From contig JAFUDS010000024.1 in the NCBI GenBank assembly GCA_017464305.1, positions 62,001 to 126,000 of the forward strand: a DNA stretch of 64,000 nt. The letters run 5' to 3'. Below the pieces are notes generated by a model. It did not search any database. It was not told the DNA's origin and saw nothing but the letters and a program-made list of their open reading frames with translations. The stretch is from Clostridia bacterium. GTDB lineage: Bacteria > Bacillota > Clostridia > Christensenellales > Aristaeellaceae. The translations under genes were made by a program, and so were the position numbers. Positions 59,955-64,000 of the stretch are shown here, in pieces; within the stretch, counting starts at the first letter, position 1, and each line of letters starts with the position of its first letter.

Positions 59955-60926
59955 TTACACCACATCGTCCAGCTTCTTCGCCACGATGTTGTACACGATG
60001 GTGACCGCGCCGACGATCACCGCCGCCATCAGGCTCAGCAGCGCGCCATAACCGATCTGGCGGGTGGCGTTGGAGCCGGTGCCGAAGATCAGGTTGTAGA
60101 TATACAGGAACATGACGTTGGTCCGGGTACCGGGGCCGCCATTGGTCAGCACCATGATGGCTTCATAATCCTTGAAGGCGCCGGTGATGGCCAGCATCAG
60201 CACCACCTTCAGCACCGGGGCCAGCATGGGCAGGGTCACCCGGAAGAAGGTCTGCACCGCGTTGGCACCGTCGATGCGGCTGGCTTCGTATACGTCCTCT
60301 GAGATGGAGGTCATGCCCGTAACAAAGTACAGCATGTAGTTACCAAAGCCGGCCCAGACCGACATGATAATAACCGAGGCCATGACCACGCTGGTGTCCG
60401 TCAGCCAGCCGATGGGCTGGGCGATGAGCCCCAGCTTCTGGAAAATGCCATTGAGAATACCATTGCCGGTGGCAAAGATGAACATGAAGATCATACCGGA
60501 AATGGAGGAGGAAATAACCGTAGGCATGAAGAACACGCCCCGGAAGAAGGAGGAACCCCGCAGCTTCTGATTCAGCAGCACCGCCATGATCAGCGCCAGC
60601 GGAATAATGAAGACCAGCTTCCACAGCGCGTATTCAAAGGTCGTGCCCACGCTGGACCAGAACTTCGCGTCCGCGAACATGTTGGTAATATTCCGCATGC
60701 CCGTGAACCGCGTATGGGCGGGAATTCCGTCATAATTATACAGGACGTACCGGAAAATCCAGATGAAAGGATAAATGGAACACACCGCCAGGAAAATCAG
60801 CGACGGCGCCAGCATCACCCAGGCTGCCACTCCGCCGCTTTCCTTCAGGCGCATCTTCTTATCCGCGGGCCGGGGCGTACGGGTGGTAGGCGCCAGCTGC
60901 GGATTCACATAAGGCTTGGTGGACAC
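59955..60926 (-). CDS. Carbohydrate ABC transporter permease, MalF/UgpA-type, cluster C
   Basis: A 323-residue permease. After a charged N-terminus the first helix is WVMLAPSLIFLAVCSIYPFI; the EAA loop is VYEASRIDGANAVQTFFRVT and NGGPGTRTNVMFLYIYNLIF is typical of the UgpA/LacF branch. The GTG at 60926 is preferred because GAGGGAGGGAG stands 7 bases upstream; ATG codons up to 60959 would add up to eleven residues. It is separated from the binding-protein gene by a strong stem-loop. Confidence 0.92.
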   Translation of the reverse strand: MSTKPYVNPQLAPTTRTPRPADKKMRLKESGGVAAWVMLAPSLIFLAVCSIYPFIWIFRYVLYNYDGIPAHTRFTGMRNITNMFADAKFWSSVGTTFEYALWKLVFIIPLALIMAVLLNQKLRGSSFFRGVFFMPTVISSSISGMIFMFIFATGNGILNGIFQKLGLIAQPIGWLTDTSVVMASVIIMSVWAGFGNYMLYFVTGMTSISEDVYEASRIDGANAVQTFFRVTLPMLAPVLKVVLMLAITGAFKDYEAIMVLTNGGPGTRTNVMFLYIYNLIFGTGSNATRQIGYGALLSLMAAVIVGAVTIVYNIVAKKLDDVV

Positions 60927-60967
60927 GGAAGCACTCCCTCCCTCGTTCATCAATATCATTCAAAATG

Positions 60968-60993
60968 GTCCGGGCGGCAATTACCGCCCGGAC
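60968..60993 (-). terminator. Intercistronic stem-loop after the cluster C SBP gene
   Basis: Perfect 10-bp stem GTCCGGGCGG / CCGCCCGGAC with a six-base loop. On the minus strand it is followed by CATTTTG, a weak T-run. It should give partial termination and message stability favouring the binding protein. Confidence 0.7.
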
Positions 60994-61048
60994 ACGAGTT
61001 TTTTACCAATTTGAGCGGATCAGATTTCCTTCTGAAACCCGACGCGGA

Positions 61049-62392
61049 TTACTTATCCTGCCAGACCACCGTGCCAGCGGAGGGATGCAGCGGATCGTAA
61101 TCTTCCACAACCAGTCTCTGGATGAAGCCCAGGGAGATATCATCGTCATAAGCGGCGTTGTAACGGGTGTTCAGGTCTTCGATGGCCGCGTCGATGTCCA
61201 CATAACCCATGATGGCGTTCCACAGGGTGGTGCGATAGTCGTCGCCCATCAGATTGATGGTGGGCACGGCGGGGTACACGGATTCATAGTCCAGCAGGGA
61301 GAAATCGCCCATGCGGCCCATCTTGGACTTGTCAACCTTCTCGTCGATGTAGGAGGTGATGGGCAGGTCATAGCCGCCTTCCATGTATCCAACCAGGAAC
61401 TCTTCACTCTGGAAGTACTTGATCACTTCCCAAGCCGCGTCCTTGTTCTTGCTGGAGTTCAGCATCAGATAGCCCTTGTTGGGATTCACCTGCAGCGCGC
61501 CCTTGATTTCGCCATCCAGGGAGGGCACAGGGGATACGCCCCACTCAAACTTCTCGATGGGGAACTGGTTGGTGAACACGCCCGCTTCCTGAGAGGCGTT
61601 GCCCCACAGGGCGAAGGTGCCTTCCGCAAACATAGCGCGCATGTTGTCCACGCCCTGCTGATCCGGATAGGCCACGGCCACCAGCTCACGGCCCGCTTCC
61701 AGGAAGGGCTTGTAGCCGGAGAAGTCGAACTTGCCGTTGGCGTAGTCATAATAGAACACGCCAGAAACCTGGGCCATCATCTCCAGCTGCCGCTCGAAGG
61801 GGGAGGAGGAGGTGAAGCCGATGCCGTAGGTCACAGGATCGTTAGCCTTGCCATCTTCCGTGATCTTCTTGGCCATTTCGATGTACTCGGGCAGGGACGC
61901 CGGGATGCCTTCGTAGCCGGAAGCAGCCAGCAGGTCCTTGTTGTACTCGATGCGGACGCCGGAGCGCTGGCCGGAGGGCACCCAGTAGATGGCATCGCCG
62001 ATGGCGTTCAGGCCTTCGAACTTCAGGTTCAGGGCGTCGGTGACCTTCTGGAATTCTTCATCCGCCTCGATGTAGGGGGTCAGATTCACCAGCGCATCAT
62101 AGTCTACCATGTTCTTCAGGGTCACAGACTGGCCGATGATGTCCGGGGCCGTGCCGCCGTCGATGGCCAGCAGGATGGAGTTCTCAAAGTCGTCCGTCAT
62201 GATGACCATGTTGATTTCGATATCATCATGGGCAGCGTTGAACTTCTCGATCATCTCGTTGAGGTAAACTTCGTCATGGCGGTCATTGGACCAATAGGTG
62301 ACGACCGTCTTGTCGGCCAGCGCGGGGATGGCGGACAGCACCATAACGGCCACCATCATCAGGGCTACCAACAGGGATACCTTTCTCTTCAT
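61049..62392 (-). CDS. Carbohydrate ABC transporter substrate-binding protein (family 1), cluster C
   Basis: A 447-residue binding protein with signal peptide MKRKVSLLVALMMVAVMVLS (cleavage near IPALADK). It has the UgpB/MalE-like pattern YWSNDRHDEVYLNEMIEKFN, GGTAPDIIG, IEYNKDLLAASGY and MFAEGTFALWGNASQEAG. No lipobox. The ATG at 62392 follows GGAGG. C-ending codon bias suggests high expression. It begins the cluster C operon; the neighbouring GH27 and GH38 genes suggest galactose- or mannose-containing oligosaccharides. Confidence 0.93.
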   Translation of the reverse strand: MKRKVSLLVALMMVAVMVLSAIPALADKTVVTYWSNDRHDEVYLNEMIEKFNAAHDDIEINMVIMTDDFENSILLAIDGGTAPDIIGQSVTLKNMVDYDALVNLTPYIEADEEFQKVTDALNLKFEGLNAIGDAIYWVPSGQRSGVRIEYNKDLLAASGYEGIPASLPEYIEMAKKITEDGKANDPVTYGIGFTSSSPFERQLEMMAQVSGVFYYDYANGKFDFSGYKPFLEAGRELVAVAYPDQQGVDNMRAMFAEGTFALWGNASQEAGVFTNQFPIEKFEWGVSPVPSLDGEIKGALQVNPNKGYLMLNSSKNKDAAWEVIKYFQSEEFLVGYMEGGYDLPITSYIDEKVDKSKMGRMGDFSLLDYESVYPAVPTINLMGDDYRTTLWNAIMGYVDIDAAIEDLNTRYNAAYDDDISLGFIQRLVVEDYDPLHPSAGTVVWQDK

Positions 62393-62608
62393 AGGGGAAA
62401 CCTCCTTATTCTTTTTTCCCAAAAGTAATTGGGGTGAAGTTATCCTATCATAACGAAGCGCCCTTTTGCAATAGTTTTTGATAAAAAATTCACACATTTT
62501 TGTTACAAATTTATGAATTCCAGTTTAGATTTTGCTCAGGAATTGATCAAAACGGGCCAAATTCGCATCCTTTCCGCTATGAATTTTGTTTTGAGCCTCA
62601 ATTCGATG

Positions 62609-62638
62609 TTGCGAATCCCCCACTCCTCATGATACAAT
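62609..62638 (+). promoter_or_regulatory. Promoter of the NifU-domain gene
   Basis: TTGCGA (62609-62614), 18-base spacer, TACAAT (62633-62638), 44 bases upstream of the start codon. The opposite-strand promoter of the cluster C operon must lie in the AT-rich part of this 289-base gap (around 62430-62520), but no single pair of boxes stands out. Confidence 0.65.
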
Positions 62639-62681
62639 ATCCCCACGAAAATCTAATCAAACAGGGAGGGCATGGCATCAA

Positions 62682-62918
62682 ATGAAGGAATATATCGAGC
62701 AAACCCTGGCTCCCCGGGTACAGGGGGATGGCGGCTGGGTTGAGTTTGTCTCCCTGGAGGGGGATCAGCTGACGCTGACCTTCCGGGGGGAATGCTCCAA
62801 ATGCTTTATTCTCGACCGCTGCATAGACTGGATCGCAAAGAAAATTCAGGAGGATCTGGGGCAGGAGGTAAAAATCACCCCCATTCGAAAAAAACCATTC
62901 TTTTGGGACAACAACTGA
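62682..62918 (+). CDS. NifU-domain protein (iron-sulphur scaffold type)
   Basis: A 78-residue protein matching the C-terminal NifU domain: LAPRVQGDGGWVEFVSLEGD, then LTLTFRGECSKCFILDRCID and KKIQEDLGQEV. The CxxC pair (ECSKC) that binds the cluster is intact; a third Cys follows at DRC. Stand-alone NifU domains act in iron-sulphur assembly or transfer. GGGAGG is 12 bases upstream of the ATG. A shorter-spaced ATG at 62672 is in another frame and soon hits a stop codon. Confidence 0.88.
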   Translation: MKEYIEQTLAPRVQGDGGWVEFVSLEGDQLTLTFRGECSKCFILDRCIDWIAKKIQEDLGQEVKITPIRKKPFFWDNN

Positions 62919-62961
62919 TGACCGCTAATCACGCCGATTGTCGTCTTCCAGCCAAAAAAGC

Positions 62962-62984
62962 GCCGCGGGGCGCAGCCCCGCGGC
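62962..62984 (-). terminator. GC hairpin with T-run on the minus strand
   Basis: GCCGCGGGGC and GCCCCGCGGC with a 3-base loop. The run of six A residues just before it on the plus strand becomes a T-run on the minus strand, so it looks like a terminator for minus-strand transcription. No minus-strand gene precedes it; the structured element at 63011-63115 does. Confidence 0.6.
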
Positions 62985-63010
62985 CCAATTCATCCCCTTC
63001 CCCGCGCACG

Positions 63011-63115
63011 GGGCGAACAGCCGATGACCGCCAGTGGCGGAAATTTCATCGGCTGTGAGGTCAACCGAAACAAGCGAGCTCCCCAGTGGGGAGTCGCGCC
63101 GATTGAGGTTGCGGA
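63011..63115. repeat. Structured repeat element with covarying stem, copy 2
   Basis: Same layout as 57446-57551: GGGCGAAC, outer stem CAGCCGATGA (63018-63027) / TCATCGGCTG (63046-63055), inner CCGCCA GT GGCGG, AAATT, TGAGGTCAACCGAAA, a GCGAGCTCCCC / GGGGAGTCGC hairpin and ATTGAGGTTGCGGA. Fixed parts are almost identical between copies, while the outer stem differs and remains perfectly complementary. It occupies most of the 279-base gap between the NifU-domain and GH38 genes. Confidence 0.75.
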
Positions 63116-63197
63116 GAGGGGGCAGGGGGTGAGGGAACCCGCCCGCTGGAAAGCGCTATCCAAACTTGAAGCAACGCATTATTGAAAGGAAATACAT

Positions 63198-64000
63198 ATG
63201 GCACATGTAAAAGTCGTTCGCCGCTCCATGCGGCCGGAAGAATGGACCGATCTCCGCTTCACCTGGCTGCAGCGGGGCATCTATGAACAAAAGGAAGAAA
63301 TCACCGGATGGCGGATTCGGGACGCTCGCCAGATCGCGGAAAACGAATACGAATTCCTGGACGGGGAGGAGCGGGACCTCCATCGGGGCGAGCTCTACTT
63401 TACCCCGGACGGCACCGCCTTCCTCCACGCCCACGCCACCATCCCGGATCAATTCGACGGCCGGAATGTCTATCTCTCCCTGAAAACCTCCGCGGAGATG
63501 ATCGTCAAGGTCAATGGCAAATTCGTCGGCGGCATCGACCCCAACCGGGAGCGCATCCTGCTGAATCCTTACATCAGTGGGAAGGAGTTGGACATCCAGA
63601 TCGAGGCCTACAACCGCTCCAAGCCCGACGATGAGCGCAACCCCGCCTCCCTGAGCATCCGGGGCTGCCGCCAGGTCTTCGAAGGCGCTTATCTGGCCAC
63701 CATCCGGGAAAACGTCCAGTCCCTGGTGTATGACTACATCCTCCTGATGGACATCGCCCACAGCGAGTATTTCAACGAGGATTATCGCAAATTCCTCTTC
63801 GTGGAGCTGAGCCACGCCCTGGATCGGGTGGATTTCTACACCTGGGAAGGGGTGGACGAGGCAGCGGAATATGTGCAGAAGGTCATCTATGAAAACACGG
63901 ACTTCCACGGCAGCGGCGACGTGGCCCTGGTGGGCCATTCCCATCTGGACATCGCCTATTACTGGCGACGGATCCACGCGGTGCAAAAGAACGCCCGCAC
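63198..64000 (+). CDS. Glycoside hydrolase family 38 alpha-mannosidase (partial, N-terminal part)
   Basis: The frame runs from an ATG at 63198 (AAAGGA 8 bases upstream) to the window edge, giving about 267 residues. Residues 1-230 are the N-terminal helical and beta-sandwich region (WTDLRFTWLQRGIYEQKEEI, then SLKTSAEMIVKVNGKFVGGI). The catalytic domain starts with ALVGHSHLDIAYYWRR, the GHxHxD zinc-binding motif of GH38 with its His and Asp ligands. Bacterial GH38 enzymes are about 850-1050 residues, so most of the protein lies beyond the window. Cytosolic, acting on imported mannosides. Confidence 0.93.
   Translation, partial: MAHVKVVRRSMRPEEWTDLRFTWLQRGIYEQKEEITGWRIRDARQIAENEYEFLDGEERDLHRGELYFTPDGTAFLHAHATIPDQFDGRNVYLSLKTSAEMIVKVNGKFVGGIDPNRERILLNPYISGKELDIQIEAYNRSKPDDERNPASLSIRGCRQVFEGAYLATIRENVQSLVYDYILLMDIAHSEYFNEDYRKFLFVELSHALDRVDFYTWEGVDEAAEYVQKVIYENTDFHGSGDVALVGHSHLDIAYYWRRIHAVQKNAR

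Noticed and set aside
63156..63986. A 276-codon minus-strand frame opposite GH38
   Set aside because: Antisense shadow of the mannosidase gene, which has the GHSHLD motif and a ribosome site.
1..64000. tRNA, rRNA or riboswitch genes
   Set aside because: No cloverleaf with a TTCGA-type T-loop, no rRNA sequence and no known riboswitch core was recognised by eye; a covariance-model search would settle this.

Overview
The window looks like chromosomal DNA of a fairly GC-rich Clostridia-type Firmicute, plausibly a plant-fibre-associated gut or rumen lineage (Christensenellales or Oscillospiraceae-like; this is an impression from gene content, not a phylogenetic result). Signs are AGGAGG-type ribosome binding sites, a SpoIID-family protein, LplABC-type sugar importers with membrane-anchored AraC regulators, and many cytosolic glycosidases without signal peptides. 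No rRNA, tRNA or CRISPR array was seen.

Layout. 0-3.3 kb: branched-chain amino acid ABC importer genes (livH cut by the window edge, livK) and a MATE pump. 3.4-18.1 kb: one co-oriented minus-strand block that I read as a single regulon. It holds a MATE exporter, an alpha/beta hydrolase, two tandem PhlG-family C-C hydrolases (the family of diacetylphloroglucinol hydrolase and phloretin hydrolase), a complete oppABCDF-type importer, an atypical SDR that has lost its catalytic Tyr and Lys, a LysR regulator, and a secreted, internally duplicated protein of unknown function. Three promoters in this block share the same roughly 21-bp site exactly 14 bp upstream of the -35 box, and a related half-site lies inside the lysR promoter. 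This is the best candidate for an undescribed system: uptake and ring-side-chain cleavage of an acylphloroglucinol- or dihydrochalcone-like compound.

18.1-26.1 kb: a His-rich Cys-motif peptide, a fucose/arabinose-isomerase-fold enzyme, rarA, a SpoIID-SH3 cell-wall protein and a large unrecognised cytosolic protein bracketed by REP-like inverted repeats. 26.1-36 kb: a visibly more AT-rich accessory island with an alpha/beta hydrolase, an AAA ATPase bracketed by three copies of one inverted repeat, hipBA, an MFS drug exporter preceded by a leader peptide and alternative hairpins, an XRE membrane regulator, a sirtuin remnant, a GH43 gene and a DUF4143-type ATPase. 36-38 kb: a zinc uptake cluster (znuA, a Cys/His membrane protein, an OB-like secreted protein).

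38.3-64 kb: glycan utilisation. Cluster A has lplB-lplC-SBP-AraC-GH2-GH43 with a divergent GH28. Cluster B has SBP-AraC with divergent lplB-lplC-SBP. Cluster C has a MalEFG-type importer followed by GH27 alpha-galactosidase plus a small zinc-ribbon protein. A NifU-domain protein and the start of a GH38 alpha-mannosidase close the window. The substrates suggested are pectin or hemicellulose oligosaccharides that are imported and cut in the cytosol.

Smaller-scale structure of interest: two copies of a roughly 105-bp element whose outer 10-bp stem differs in sequence yet stays perfectly paired, two places where a short copy of a neighbouring gene's 3' end survives beside a conserved GC hairpin with only synonymous changes, and a pair of hairpins sharing a GTA bulge.
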